A DNA stretch of 64,000 nucleotides from Polyangium jinanense (GCF_028435365.1 NZ_JAGTJJ010000013.1:124001-188000), one strand, 5' to 3'; positions 18,991-29,391 are shown, counted from the first letter of the stretch. Numbers and translations are program-made. The notes: generated by a model not told the origin, from the sequence alone.

Positions 18991-20292
18991 TCACGTGCCG
19001 TTCGCCCGCGCCATGGGCAGACGCCCGACCAGATCCGTACCGTTCGCCGGGCGGCGGTCGTCCGCGCCGATGCATGTGTCGGCGACGGCGCGCCACCGCG
19101 CGGCCTCTTCCGTGGCGAGCCCCCGCTCCCCGAGCCTGTGGAGCACGTCTTCGAGCACGCGGCCGTAGCCGTACACGTCGTCGCGGGGGTCGCTCGCTCG
19201 GCCGGCGATACGTTCGGGCGAGACGTAGCCGGCGCTGCCTCCGTCCCCGCGGGCGCCGAGCGGGCGCGCGATGCCGAAGTCGCCGAGCAAGGGTTCGCCC
19301 GTGTCCCGGAGGAGCACGTTCGCCGGCTTGACGTCCGCGTGGACGAACCCCCCGGCGTGGAGCCGCGCAAGCGCCCGAGCGAGCGGGAGCGCCCAGCGAT
19401 CGATCGGGAGGAGCGCCGCGAGATCCCCCCGGGCGAGCACGTCGCGCACCGAGCCCCGCGGGATCCACTCGAGGGCGAGCCAGCCTTCCTCTGGATCCGC
19501 GTCGAGCACGCGGATCACGCCGGGTCCGCGCATCCGATCGGCGAGCCGCGCCTCGCGCTCGAGGTGCTCTCGGTCGCGACCACGCCGATGGTAGACCTTG
19601 AACGCGAGGCGCCTGCCGAGGAGCTCGTCTTCGGCTTCGTAGACGGTCCCGGCGCCGCCACGCGCGACCTCGCGCAAGAGCCGAAACGGCGCGCGCGCGC
19701 CGGCGTCCGTCACCACCGTGGCCTCGTCGAGCCGACGCGCTGGACCGGGCGCCGCGCCGAGCGCCGCGCGCCAACGCGTGTGCCGCTCCCGCGCGCCCGG
19801 CGTGTCGATGCTCCGCGCGAGCACGCGCTCGATCGTGCCGAGCGCCCGCGGGAGCTGGCCGAGCGAGGCGTGCAGATCCGCCGCGAGCAAGAGCGCCGGC
19901 GTGCTCGACGCGTTCGCCAGCGCTTCGAGCGCGCCCTTCTCGTCGCCGCGCGCCGCGAGGATGTCCGCGCACGCGAGCCGCACGGCCTCGGGCACCGCAT
20001 GATCTTCTGCGGCTTCGAGCACGCGCGCTGCAGCCTCGGCCTCGCGCACCGTCCCGCGCGCCTTGCGCAGGAGCAGGATCGCCTGTTCCTCGCTCGGGCC
20101 ATCCGGCGCGCCCACGCGCGCGAGCAGCGCGAGCTCGGCGGACGCTTCGTCGACCACGGGGCGAGCACGCTCGCCGCGCGTCTCTTCGACGGCGGGCTTC
20201 GCGCGCGCGTCCGCGCCGCGTGCGGCCTCCTCGCCCGCGGCCTCGTCTCTCTCGCCGAAGAGCCTCCCCTTGATCCTCCGCCACAAGCTCAC
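18991..20292 (-). CDS. Ser/Thr protein kinase with helical N-terminal region
   Basis: A 433-residue kinase. Residues 1-200 are helical, TPR-like (SASTPALLLAADLHASLGQLPRAL style segments). The kinase domain starts FRLLREVARGGAGTVYEAED (about 203-222), with Lys232 in LAFKVY, the catalytic loop FVHADVKPANVLL (Asp320, Asn325) and the DFG motif at 338-340 in LGDFGIARPLG. The catalytic loop reads HAD, not HRD, so it is a non-RD kinase and may not need activation-loop phosphorylation. The domain is compact and ends near the C-terminus. Its start overlaps the stop of the FHA gene by 4 nt (ATGA), so the two are translationally coupled. Confidence 0.85.
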   Translation of the reverse strand: MSLWRRIKGRLFGERDEAAGEEAARGADARAKPAVEETRGERARPVVDEASAELALLARVGAPDGPSEEQAILLLRKARGTVREAEAAARVLEAAEDHAVPEAVRLACADILAARGDEKGALEALANASSTPALLLAADLHASLGQLPRALGTIERVLARSIDTPGARERHTRWRAALGAAPGPARRLDEATVVTDAGARAPFRLLREVARGGAGTVYEAEDELLGRRLAFKVYHRRGRDREHLEREARLADRMRGPGVIRVLDADPEEGWLALEWIPRGSVRDVLARGDLAALLPIDRWALPLARALARLHAGGFVHADVKPANVLLRDTGEPLLGDFGIARPLGARGDGGSAGYVSPERIAGRASDPRDDVYGYGRVLEDVLHRLGERGLATEEAARWRAVADTCIGADDRRPANGTDLVGRLPMARANGT

Positions 20293-21521
20293 ACGCCGCC
20301 CCCACTCCCTTCGCGGCTCCCCGCGGCCACGCGCAGCACCACGGGCCCGCCGCGGCTCGCGCGGATCTCGTCGCCCATGCAGAGCTCGACCTCGGCGGCG
20401 AGCTCGAACTCGCCCAGGATCGGCCGCGGCGCTCCGCTCGGCGTCCGCAGCACCACGAACCCACTGTCACCGTGCACCACCCGATCGACGTGCAGCGCGC
20501 CCACGACGAGCGGACCGAGCGGCGCAAGGAAACGTGTTCCAGCGACCGTCACGATCACGCCGTTGGGCACGAGGTCTCGCTCGGGCGACGCCGTCGGCCG
20601 GTCGATCCCACACGGCACCTCTCCGCCGAGCTCCAGGCGGATCCCCTGGCCCACCGGGATCGCTCCCTGGATCCGCGCGCCGGCGAGCATCGTCCCGTTC
20701 CGCGTGTCGAGATCCTCCACGAAGATCTCGCTCCCCTCGCGGCGGATGCGCAGGTGCGTGCGGCTCACGGCCCGCGCGCCGACGAGGATCGTCGCTTCGC
20801 CGCGGCCGATCGTTGCCTCCTCGCCGAGCGCCACGTGGAAGAGTTTTCCGCCGATCTCCAGATCGACGAGCGGCCCCGTCGCGAGGCGCGCGCGGATCGC
20901 GCGAGCGGCGTCGGCGACCACGTCGTCGTCTCGCTCGACGAGCGCGGCCCGCGCGACCTCGAGCGCGGCGCGGCGCTCGGCGGTCCTGTCGAGATCGGCC
21001 ACGCGCCTGCGCACGTCCGTCACCTCGCGGACCTTGCGCGACTCGGCATGCGAGACCTTGAGGCGCTCTTCGAGCTTCTCGATCGCACCCATCTCCGTGA
21101 GCACCCGGATCTCCGACTCGGCGTCCCCGAGCTCCGCGTAGACCTCGGCCGCGCGTTCGAGCTGCCCGGCGCCTTCGAGATCACGGGCGACACGCGCGAG
21201 CTCGCTCTTCAGCGAGGCCCCGCCGCGGGCGCGGATCACGTCGAGCGTGAGCTGCGCCTTGCGGCCGAGCGCGCGCTTCTGGATCTCCTCGTTCTTCGCG
21301 GTCCGCGCGGCGACGTCGCAGAACGCGATCCGTTGCTCGACCGATCCTTCGGCATCGGCGCGCAAGAGCAGCACGCGCGCCGCGTCGTCCGGCATCTCGG
21401 CTTCGACGTACAGCGTGGCCGCGGAAGCGAGGTCACCGGCGAGCTCCCGGGCGCGCGCCTCTTTTGCTCGTCGGCCCTCGCCCCAGCCCAGGAAGCGATC
21501 GAAGAGACCCACTGCCGGCAT
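20289..21521 (-). CDS. FHA-domain protein with helical repeats
   Basis: A 410-residue protein starting MPAVGLFDRFLGWGEG. Residues about 15-210 are helical and TPR-like (LAGDLASAATLYVEAEMPDDAARVL; GQLERAAEVYAELGDAESEI). A forkhead-associated domain follows: TIGRGEATILVGARAVSRTHLRI and EDLDTRNGTMLAG carry the GR, SRxH and NG residues that bind phosphothreonine. A second beta-rich region ends the protein. Being coupled (4-nt overlap) to a Ser/Thr kinase, it is a likely substrate or adaptor of that kinase. ATG 21521 is used; the longer frame would run into the pilB promoter region. It is divergent from pilB, 73 nt apart. Confidence 0.85.
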   Translation of the reverse strand: MPAVGLFDRFLGWGEGRRAKEARARELAGDLASAATLYVEAEMPDDAARVLLLRADAEGSVEQRIAFCDVAARTAKNEEIQKRALGRKAQLTLDVIRARGGASLKSELARVARDLEGAGQLERAAEVYAELGDAESEIRVLTEMGAIEKLEERLKVSHAESRKVREVTDVRRRVADLDRTAERRAALEVARAALVERDDDVVADAARAIRARLATGPLVDLEIGGKLFHVALGEEATIGRGEATILVGARAVSRTHLRIRREGSEIFVEDLDTRNGTMLAGARIQGAIPVGQGIRLELGGEVPCGIDRPTASPERDLVPNGVIVTVAGTRFLAPLGPLVVGALHVDRVVHGDSGFVVLRTPSGAPRPILGEFELAAEVELCMGDEIRASRGGPVVLRVAAGSREGSGGGV

Positions 21522-21594
21522 CGTAGCGCGGCTCGGAAGCGCTGGGCGAGACCTGTTGACTCTCCCCTTCCCTCCGCGGACCATCGGAGGCTCG

Positions 21595-23307
<1,713 letters not shown>

Positions 23308-23309
23308 CC

Positions 23310-24428
23310 ATGACCGCGGAGACGCCGGGGCGCGAGCCCCTCCGTTACACGATCCAGCAGCTCCTCAAGGTCATGGTCGACAAGGGGGCGAGCGACATGC
23401 ACATCACGCGGAGCTCGCCTCCGCTGCTGCGCATCGACGGCTCGGTCGTCCCGCTCAAGCTCCCGCCGCTCTCCGACGAGGACACGAAGGAGCTCTGCTA
23501 CTCGGTCCTCACCGAGGATCAGAAGATCGTCTTCGAGAAGAAGAACGAGCTCGACCTCTCGTTCGGCCTCTCGAGCATCTCCCGCTTCCGCGCCAACATC
23601 TTCATGCAGCGCGGCGCCGTCGCGGGCGCGTTCCGCCAGATCCCCTTCAAGATCCTGAGCTTCGACGATCTCGGCTTGCCGCCCGTCGCCGCCGAGATCG
23701 CCAACAAGCCACGCGGCCTCGTCCTGGTCACGGGACCTACCGGCTCCGGCAAGAGCACCACGCTCGCGAGCATCATCGACAAGATCAACTCCGAGCAGCG
23801 CCTGCACATCATCACGGTCGAGGACCCGATCGAGTACATCCACAACCACAAGCTCTCGGTCGTGAACCAGCGCGAGGTCGGCGCCGACACGGCGTCGTTC
23901 AAGGACGCGCTCAAGTACATCCTCCGCCAGGATCCGGACGTCGTGCTCGTCGGCGAGATGCGTGATCTCGAGACCATCGAGGCGGCGTTGACGATCGCCG
24001 AGACGGGCCACCTCGTCTTCGCCACGCTGCACACGAACAGCGCGGTCTCCTCGATCAATCGCATCATCGACGTCTTCCCCGCGCACCAGCAGTCGCAGGT
24101 CCGTGCGCAGCTCAGCTTCACGCTCGCCGCGGTCATGACGCAGCAACTCGTGCCCAAGATCGGCGGAGGTCGCGCGCTCGCGATCGAGGCCATGGTGCCG
24201 AACGCGGCCATCCGGAACCTCATCCGCGAGGACAAGCTCCACCAGATCTACTCGCAGATGCAGGTGGGCCAGGCGGGCAGCGGCATGCAGACGATGAACC
24301 AGTGCCTCCACGGCCTCTACCAGCGCCGCTTGATCTCGCTCGAGGACGCGCTCGCGCACGCCGGTGACATCGAGGAGCTGCGCGCCATGATCGAAGGGCG
24401 CAACGCCCGCCGCGGCCCCGCGACCTAG
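23310..24428 (+). CDS. pilT: Type IV pilus retraction ATPase PilT
   Basis: PilT depolymerises the pilus and pulls the cell forward. The 372-residue product shows ASDMHITRSSPPLLRIDG at the N-terminus, Walker A GPTGSGKSTTLASI with Lys148, Asp box TVEDPIEYIH, Walker B LVGEMRDLETIEAALTIAET, the His box TGHLVFATLHTNSA, and the PilT signature region AIRNLIREDKLHQIYSQMQ close to the C-terminus (canonical AIRNLIREGK). It starts 2 nt after pilB, so the pair forms one operon; other pil genes are not in the window. The start ATG 23310 gives the family-length N-terminus. Confidence 0.95.
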   Translation: MTAETPGREPLRYTIQQLLKVMVDKGASDMHITRSSPPLLRIDGSVVPLKLPPLSDEDTKELCYSVLTEDQKIVFEKKNELDLSFGLSSISRFRANIFMQRGAVAGAFRQIPFKILSFDDLGLPPVAAEIANKPRGLVLVTGPTGSGKSTTLASIIDKINSEQRLHIITVEDPIEYIHNHKLSVVNQREVGADTASFKDALKYILRQDPDVVLVGEMRDLETIEAALTIAETGHLVFATLHTNSAVSSINRIIDVFPAHQQSQVRAQLSFTLAAVMTQQLVPKIGGGRALAIEAMVPNAAIRNLIREDKLHQIYSQMQVGQAGSGMQTMNQCLHGLYQRRLISLEDALAHAGDIEELRAMIEGRNARRGPAT

Positions 24429-24496
24429 CGAGCCCGGTGGATCCAGCCTCCCGCGCAAGTCCCCGAATCCCTCCCGTAAGAAACAAAGCAGGAGTT

Positions 24497-24525
24497 TTGA
24501 CACCCCACCGCCCGTTCAGTAGGGT
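24497..24525 (+). promoter_or_regulatory. lexA promoter with overlapping LexA-box-like sequence
   Basis: TTGACA at 24497-24502 and TAGGGT at 24520-24525 are separated by exactly 17 nt. The -10 ends 10 nt before the lexA ATG, and no Shine-Dalgarno is present, so the transcript is probably leaderless. GTTCAG at 24514-24519 lies against the -10. GTTCAG is the conserved half of the LexA box reported for Myxococcus xanthus (as I recall it, CTRHAMRYBYGTTCAGS), and the preceding ten bases match 7 of 10 positions. This placement would allow LexA to repress its own gene. Confidence 0.75.
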
Positions 24526-24535
24526 AGGCGCTGCG

Positions 24536-25198
24536 ATGCAAGGGCTCACCGAGCGCCAACAGCAGGTTCTGCATTACATCCGCCAGTCCATCAACGAGCG
24601 GGGGTATCCGCCCACGCTGCGAGAGATCGGCGCGCACATGGGCATTCGCTCCACGAACGGGGTGAACGACCATCTGCGCGCGCTCGAGCGGAAGGGATAC
24701 TTGACGCGGGAGGACATGAAGAGCCGCGCCTTGCGGCCGAAGGACATGTCGGCCGCGAACGCCCGAGCGGACGAGCCGATCTCGATGCCCGAGGCGCCCG
24801 AGGACGACCTCCTCGAGGTCCCGGTTGTCGGCCGGATTGCCGCGGGTCTGCCCCTCCTCGCCGAGGAGCACCTCATCGACACGGTCCGCATCGATCGGAT
24901 GCTCGTGCGGGGCGGCCGCGAGATCTTCGGCTTGAAGGTCACGGGCGACTCGATGATCGAGGCCGGCATCCTGAACGGCGACTACATCTTCGTGCGGCGC
25001 CAGGCCACGGCGCAGCGCGGCGAGATCGTAGTGGCGCTCATCGGGGACGAGGCGACGGTCAAGTACTACTTCCCCGAGAAGGACTACGTCCGGTTCCAGC
25101 CGGCGAACTCGAAGATGGCCCCGATCCTCGTGCGGGCCTCGGACTTCAAGCCGACGATGCTGCTCGGCGTCGTGGTCTCGGTATTCCGCCGACTTTGA
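24536..25198 (+). CDS. lexA: SOS repressor LexA
   Basis: LexA represses DNA-damage genes until RecA filaments trigger its self-cleavage. The 220-residue protein opens with the LexA winged helix MQGLTERQQQVLHYIRQS and the recognition region PPTLREIGAHMGIRSTNGVN. The cleavage site is Ala103-Gly104 in GRIAAGLPLLAEE. The catalytic dyad is Ser139 in TGDSMIEAG and Lys176 in DEATVKYYF. Residues about 60-95 form a longer linker than in E. coli LexA (202 residues). The start is set by the promoter: ATG 24536 lies 10 nt after the -10. It is flanked upstream by pilT and downstream by envelope genes that show no LexA box. Confidence 0.93.
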   Translation: MQGLTERQQQVLHYIRQSINERGYPPTLREIGAHMGIRSTNGVNDHLRALERKGYLTREDMKSRALRPKDMSAANARADEPISMPEAPEDDLLEVPVVGRIAAGLPLLAEEHLIDTVRIDRMLVRGGREIFGLKVTGDSMIEAGILNGDYIFVRRQATAQRGEIVVALIGDEATVKYYFPEKDYVRFQPANSKMAPILVRASDFKPTMLLGVVVSVFRRL

Positions 25199-25223
25199 CC
25201 GTATCCCGCGTGTCACAGCACCG

Positions 25224-25253
25224 TTGACGCGCGACGCGCACGCTTGATAGCGT
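25224..25253 (+). promoter_or_regulatory. Promoter of the DUF4398-like/ompA-like operon
   Basis: TTGACG at 25224-25229 and TAGCGT at 25248-25253 are 18 nt apart. The -10 ends 11 nt before ATG 25265, the same leaderless-type geometry seen at lexA 700 nt upstream. Confidence 0.6.
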
Positions 25254-25264
25254 CCCGGACACGG

Positions 25265-25639
25265 ATGGGAGCGACGGATCGGTTCCGTCGTCGCTCCAGA
25301 AAGAACGCGATCGTGAAGGCGCACGTGCGGCGGTTCCGAACTGGGCTCCTGGCAGCGGTGGGGATCTTCTCCCTCGTCGGCGCGACCGGCTGTGGTGGAT
25401 CGATCTACGCGATCACCTCGAGCAGCGCTTCCTCGAAGCTCGAGACGGCCGAGGCGCTCGGCGCCGAGCGCTACGCGCCCTACGAGTTCTGGTACGCGAA
25501 GGAGCACCTCCACAAGGCGATGGAAGAGGCCTCGACCGCTGATTACGGCGACGCGATCAAGTTCGCGAGCACGGCGGAAGAGTACGCCGAAAAGGCCATC
25601 GTTCTCGCGAAGCAGGCGCACGAAGGATCGGGCCGATGA
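25265..25639 (+). CDS. DUF4398-like lipoprotein
   Basis: A 124-residue lipoprotein. A basic N-terminus is followed by the hydrophobic stretch TGLLAAVGIFSLVGATGC, with GATGC as lipobox. The mature part is a helical hairpin (SSKLETAEALGAERYAPYEFWYAKEHLHKAMEEAS...AIKFASTAEEYAEKAIVLAK), the pattern I associate with DUF4398, small lipoproteins often encoded next to OmpA-type proteins. ATG 25265 fits the promoter; a GTG at 25313 would give a more usual signal peptide length. The stop overlaps the next start by 4 nt (ATGA). It probably works in the periplasm or outer membrane with the downstream OmpA-like protein, whose N-terminus has the same type of helices. Confidence 0.7.
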   Translation: MGATDRFRRRSRKNAIVKAHVRRFRTGLLAAVGIFSLVGATGCGGSIYAITSSSASSKLETAEALGAERYAPYEFWYAKEHLHKAMEEASTADYGDAIKFASTAEEYAEKAIVLAKQAHEGSGR

Positions 25640-26844
25640 AGAGCACGCGCGGCGCTACCAAGATGCAGAAGCCGGCTCGTCGGCCGGTGGATCGTTCGCA
25701 CGGGCGCTGGGCGCTGCCGGCGCTCGTCGTCATGGCGATCGGGCAGGCCTCGTGCTCGCAGGTCTCCGTCATGCGCGGCGACATCGAGGGCCTCACGAAG
25801 GTCGCGGGGCAGGCCGAGCGCAACGGCGCGATCCGCTGCGCGCCGCGCGAGCTCGCGACGGCGAAGAGCCACCTCACCTTCGCGGAGACGGAGCTCGATC
25901 AGGGCTTCTTGTTCAAGGCGAAGGCGCACCTCGACATCGCGCGCGCGAACGCGCACGCGGCCTATGATCTCTCGCCGCCGCAGAAGTGCGCGGAGCGTGG
26001 CTTCGTCGAGGAAGAGCCGCCGCCGCCGCCGCCCCCGCCGCCGCCTCCTGGAGATTGCGACGGCGACGGCTACCTCGATCCGCAGGACACGAAGTGCCCG
26101 TGCGAGGCCGAGACGTGGAACGGCGTTCAGGACGAGGACGGTTGCCCCGACGATCCGGACACGGACGGCGACGGCCTTCCGAACTCGAAGGACAGCTGCG
26201 TCCTCGTGCCGGAGGACAAGGACGGCTACCTCGACGACGACGGCTGCCCCGAGCTCGACAACGATCTCGACACGATCCTCGACGACGCGGACAAGGATCC
26301 CTCGACGGGCAAGAGCTGCGCGAACGAGCCCGAGGATCCGGACGGGTACGAAGACGTCGACGGCTGCCCCGAACCGGACAACGACAAGGACACGGTCGTC
26401 GATCTCGAGGACCAGTGCCCGAACGAGCCGGGCGTGGTCGGCGGCGACAAGCCTGGGTGCCCGAAGAAGCCTTCTCTCGTCATCGTGACGGAGAAGGAGA
26501 TCAAGATCACCCAGCAGATCCACTTCGAGTTCGACAAGGACAAGATCAAGCCAGACAGCTTCGCGATCCTCGACGCTGTCGCGCAGGTTCTTCAGGACAA
26601 CCCGAAGATCAAGATCGAAATCCAGGGCCACACGGACAACAAGGGTTCGGCCGTGTATAACAAGAAGCTCTCGGATCGCCGCGCCGCGGCCGTCTTGAAG
26701 TATCTCGTCGCGAAGGGCATCGACCCGAGCCGGCTCACGTCGCACGGCTACGGTATGGAAGTGCCCATCGTTCCGAACACGACCGATCAGAATCGCGCGC
26801 TCAATCGACGCGTTCAATTTGTCCGGACCGAAGGTCAGAAGTAA
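25636..26844 (+). CDS. OmpA-family lipoprotein with type-3 thrombospondin-like repeats
   Basis: A 402-residue envelope protein. The signal ends at Cys40 (IGQASC). Residues about 45-115 repeat the DUF4398-like helices of the upstream gene (CAPRELATAKSHLTFAETELDQG). A run of eleven prolines leads into calcium-binding-type repeats (DGDGYLDPQDTKCPC, DTDGDGLPNSKDSC, EDKDGYLDDDGCPE), followed by a C-terminal OmpA/MotB peptidoglycan-binding domain: IHFEFDKDKIKPDS, IEIQGHTDNKG and KKLSDRRAAAVLKYL. It should tether the outer membrane to peptidoglycan. The 4-nt overlap with the upstream lipoprotein gene argues for a joint complex. Confidence 0.88.
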   Translation: MKSTRGATKMQKPARRPVDRSHGRWALPALVVMAIGQASCSQVSVMRGDIEGLTKVAGQAERNGAIRCAPRELATAKSHLTFAETELDQGFLFKAKAHLDIARANAHAAYDLSPPQKCAERGFVEEEPPPPPPPPPPPGDCDGDGYLDPQDTKCPCEAETWNGVQDEDGCPDDPDTDGDGLPNSKDSCVLVPEDKDGYLDDDGCPELDNDLDTILDDADKDPSTGKSCANEPEDPDGYEDVDGCPEPDNDKDTVVDLEDQCPNEPGVVGGDKPGCPKKPSLVIVTEKEIKITQQIHFEFDKDKIKPDSFAILDAVAQVLQDNPKIKIEIQGHTDNKGSAVYNKKLSDRRAAAVLKYLVAKGIDPSRLTSHGYGMEVPIVPNTTDQNRALNRRVQFVRTEGQK

Positions 26845-26898
26845 AACCTCGGTACCGACCAGCCCTCCCCCCTCGCTCCTCCCGGAGGACAGACCGCC

Positions 26899-28674
26899 GT
26901 GTATCTTCGTCCGTTTGGGTCGTTCGCTGCCTTTGCGCTCTCCGCCGTCCTCGTGGGTGGCCTTTGTGGTTACCCGAGCACAGCCTTCGCGGCAGGCGAG
27001 AAGGACAAAGAGGCCCTCAAGCTCCACGACCAGGCGATGGACGAGGATTACCTCGCCGTCGAGTTCGACAAGGCCGAGAAGAAGCTCAAGGATGCGCTCA
27101 AGAAGTGCGGAGACGATGGTTGCAGCCCCAAGGTTGTGGGCAAGCTGCACGTCGCGCTCGGCACGGTCTACGGCGGCTCGAACAAGCTCGACAAGGCCAA
27201 GGAAGAGTTCATCGAGGCCCTCAAGGCCGATCCTTCCGCCACGCTGATCGAGTCGCTCACCACGCCCGAGCTGACGAAGGCCTTCGAAGAGGCCAAGAAG
27301 CAGGCGAAGCCGAGCAAGCCCACCGGCCCGTCGAAGCCCCCGCCGAGCAGCGAGGACGGCGGCGAGGACGGCGGCGACAAGCCCGGCGGGGATCTCGAGC
27401 ACACGCCCATCGCGGAGCAGGCGGTCAACACGCCCGTGCCCGTGTTCATCGAGGTCGGCGACGACGTCACGGTCGAGAAGGCGACGCTCCGGTACAAGCC
27501 CTTCGGCGCCTCGAAGTGGATCTCGCTCGAGATGCAGCGCGTCGGCAAGGGCTGGGGCGCGGAGATCCCGTGCTCGGACGTCACCACGACGGGCGACATC
27601 AAGTACTACATCGTCGTCACGGACGACGGCGGCGAGCAGCTCAAGGCGGGCTCGCAGAAGGATCCGTACCGCGTCCCGATCAAGCGCGAGCTCGAGGGCG
27701 ACGAGCCCTCGCTCCCGGGCAAGAAGCCCCCGCGGCAGTGCAAGGCGAAGGAAGACTGTCCGCCGGGCCTGCCAGGCTGCGAGAAGACCTCCAAAGAGGA
27801 GAAGCGCGGCGAGAAGGGCTGGGGCGCGACCTGCGAGGCTGATCAAGAGTGCCAGGCCGGGCTCATCTGCCAGAACGGCCAGTGCGAAGAGGGCAAGCGC
27901 GAGGGCGGCGACGAAGGCCCCGAGCCCGCCGGCAAGGGCAAGAAGAACATCATCGGGCTCGGCGGTCAGCTCGACCTGATGCTGATCAGCAGCGCCGAGA
28001 ACGTCTGCTCCGGCGAGAACGACACGTACTACTGCTTCCACGCCGGCACGACCGATCGCTTCTTCGGCGATCCGATCTCGGCGACGGGAACGAACGGCAT
28101 CCAGGGTGGCTTCGGTCTCGCCGGCGGCCGCGCCTTCGCCTCGTACGATCGCGAGTTCGCCAAGGCCGGCCCGGGCGCGTTCGGCGCGGGCGTCCGCTTC
28201 GGCATCGCGTTCGGCGGGCATCCCTCGTCCGATGAGCAGCCGCCGAACGCGCTCCACCCGCAGATGGTCGCTTTCCCGCCCATCCACGGCGAGCTGCGCG
28301 CCTGGTACTCGTTCGGGGGCAGCCAGTTCGAGCAGGGCCAGATCCGTCCGTTCGGCTTCATCGGCGTCGGCCTCGCGAAGGTCTCGGCGTCCGTGCCCGT
28401 CACCGTTTGCGACCGACTCCAGAAGAACGGCGAGGACGCGATCGCGCCGGAGGACGATGACGCGGAGTGCCCGGGCACGGGCACCCGGTCCTCCGTCCAG
28501 CGCGAGCTCGACGCGTACCAGATCTCGGGCCTCAACTTCATCTCGGTCGGCGGCGGCGCGACCTACGCCATCACGCCGAACTTCGGCGTGACTGCCGAGA
28601 TCAAGGCGATGTTCATGTTGACCACGTTCTCCGTGGTCATCGCGCCCTCCCTCGGCCCCGTCTTCGCCTTCTGA
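26899..28674 (+). CDS. Exported TPR/beta-barrel protein
   Basis: A 591-residue protein starting at GTG 26899 with a cleavable signal (SAVLVGGLCGYPSTAFA, then AGEKDKEAL). Residues about 35-130 form TPR-like helices (KLHVALGTVYGGSNKLDKAKEEFIEALKADP). A Pro/Ser/Gly linker and an Ig-like or Fn3-like region (VEKATLRYKPFGASKWISLEM) follow, then a Cys-rich patch (CKAKEDCPPGLPGC; CEADQECQAGLICQNGQC). The last 240 residues have alternating aromatic/glycine strands ending in SLGPVFAF, a terminal Phe typical of outer-membrane barrels. The family is known to me only as a recurrent myxobacterial architecture. It follows the OmpA-like gene by 54 nt and is probably in the same operon. Confidence 0.65.
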   Translation: MYLRPFGSFAAFALSAVLVGGLCGYPSTAFAAGEKDKEALKLHDQAMDEDYLAVEFDKAEKKLKDALKKCGDDGCSPKVVGKLHVALGTVYGGSNKLDKAKEEFIEALKADPSATLIESLTTPELTKAFEEAKKQAKPSKPTGPSKPPPSSEDGGEDGGDKPGGDLEHTPIAEQAVNTPVPVFIEVGDDVTVEKATLRYKPFGASKWISLEMQRVGKGWGAEIPCSDVTTTGDIKYYIVVTDDGGEQLKAGSQKDPYRVPIKRELEGDEPSLPGKKPPRQCKAKEDCPPGLPGCEKTSKEEKRGEKGWGATCEADQECQAGLICQNGQCEEGKREGGDEGPEPAGKGKKNIIGLGGQLDLMLISSAENVCSGENDTYYCFHAGTTDRFFGDPISATGTNGIQGGFGLAGGRAFASYDREFAKAGPGAFGAGVRFGIAFGGHPSSDEQPPNALHPQMVAFPPIHGELRAWYSFGGSQFEQGQIRPFGFIGVGLAKVSASVPVTVCDRLQKNGEDAIAPEDDDAECPGTGTRSSVQRELDAYQISGLNFISVGGGATYAITPNFGVTAEIKAMFMLTTFSVVIAPSLGPVFAF

Positions 28675-28734
28675 TTCTGTCCACGTCCCCCGACGTGCGA
28701 CCCGACTCTTCCACGAAAATTCGTCCGTACACCA

Positions 28735-28783
28735 ACGATCTTCGAGGCGCTGTGGTCTTCGCCGACGAGCGCTAGAAGATCGT
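28735..28783. promoter_or_regulatory. Inverted repeat before the wHTH/membrane gene
   Basis: ACGATCTTC (28735-28743) and GAAGATCGT (28775-28783) are perfect 9-bp arms with 31 nt between them. The right arm ends 2 nt before the GTG start at 28786. Folding in RNA would enclose the ribosome-binding region, so the repeat could terminate the upstream operon or limit translation of the downstream gene. Confidence 0.4.
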
Positions 28784-28785
28784 CG

Positions 28786-29337
28786 GTGAACTACGAGAGG
28801 TTCCAGGTCGAGGTGATCGAGCTCGGCAGCCGCGGTGTTCCGCTCACCGTGGCCAACGTGGTCGCGCACCTGCGGACGCCACCCGCGCGCGTGCAAGGCG
28901 GGCTCGACAGGATGGCTCGCGAGGGCCTGCTCGATCTCGAGGTCGACGAGAACGAGGGTTTTGTCGTCTACCGCGTCCGCGGCCTCTCCACGACCGCGCC
29001 GCGCCCACGCAGGCGCGAGGCAAGGCCGATGCAGGCCGATCGCGCCATGCCCATGACGTACGAGCCGCCGAGCCTGCTCACGGTGAGGCGGAAGAGCGTG
29101 ACGCTCGCGGTCGTGCTCGGCGCGCTCGTCCCAGGGATCGGGCTCGCGTATGCCGCGCCGCTGCGCGTGGTGCTCGCCGCGTCGCTCCTCGTGATGGTGT
29201 TCGGACGCGTGCTCGGCGCGAGCTTGATCTTCGCGCCTCTGTTCTGGGTGTTCGCCATCTGCGTGTCTGCACTCTTCGGCGGGCTCTACGCCGTCCGCTA
29301 CAACCAGGAAGGGCACCGCGCGCGGCTGCTCTCCTGA
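28786..29337 (+). CDS. Membrane protein with winged-helix-like N-terminus
   Basis: A 183-residue protein. Residues 1-66 look like a winged helix: ERFQVEVIELGSRGVPLTVANVVAHLRTPPARVQGGLDRMAREGLLDLEVDENEGFVVYRV. The Lxx-hydrophobic spacing and the wing-like ending fit DNA-binding folds, but no specific family was recognised. A charged linker (RPRRREARP) leads to hydrophobic segments at about 104-122, 126-140 and 146-170. The combination of a cytoplasmic winged helix and a membrane anchor would suit a membrane-bound regulator. GTG 28786 is the only start near the beginning of homology-like sequence. Confidence 0.55.
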   Translation: MNYERFQVEVIELGSRGVPLTVANVVAHLRTPPARVQGGLDRMAREGLLDLEVDENEGFVVYRVRGLSTTAPRPRRREARPMQADRAMPMTYEPPSLLTVRRKSVTLAVVLGALVPGIGLAYAAPLRVVLAASLLVMVFGRVLGASLIFAPLFWVFAICVSALFGGLYAVRYNQEGHRARLLS

Positions 29338-29391
29338 ACGTCGAAACGATCGCGCGGCGCTCCACGCGACGCTCGTGTCGTTCGTGCGTAG

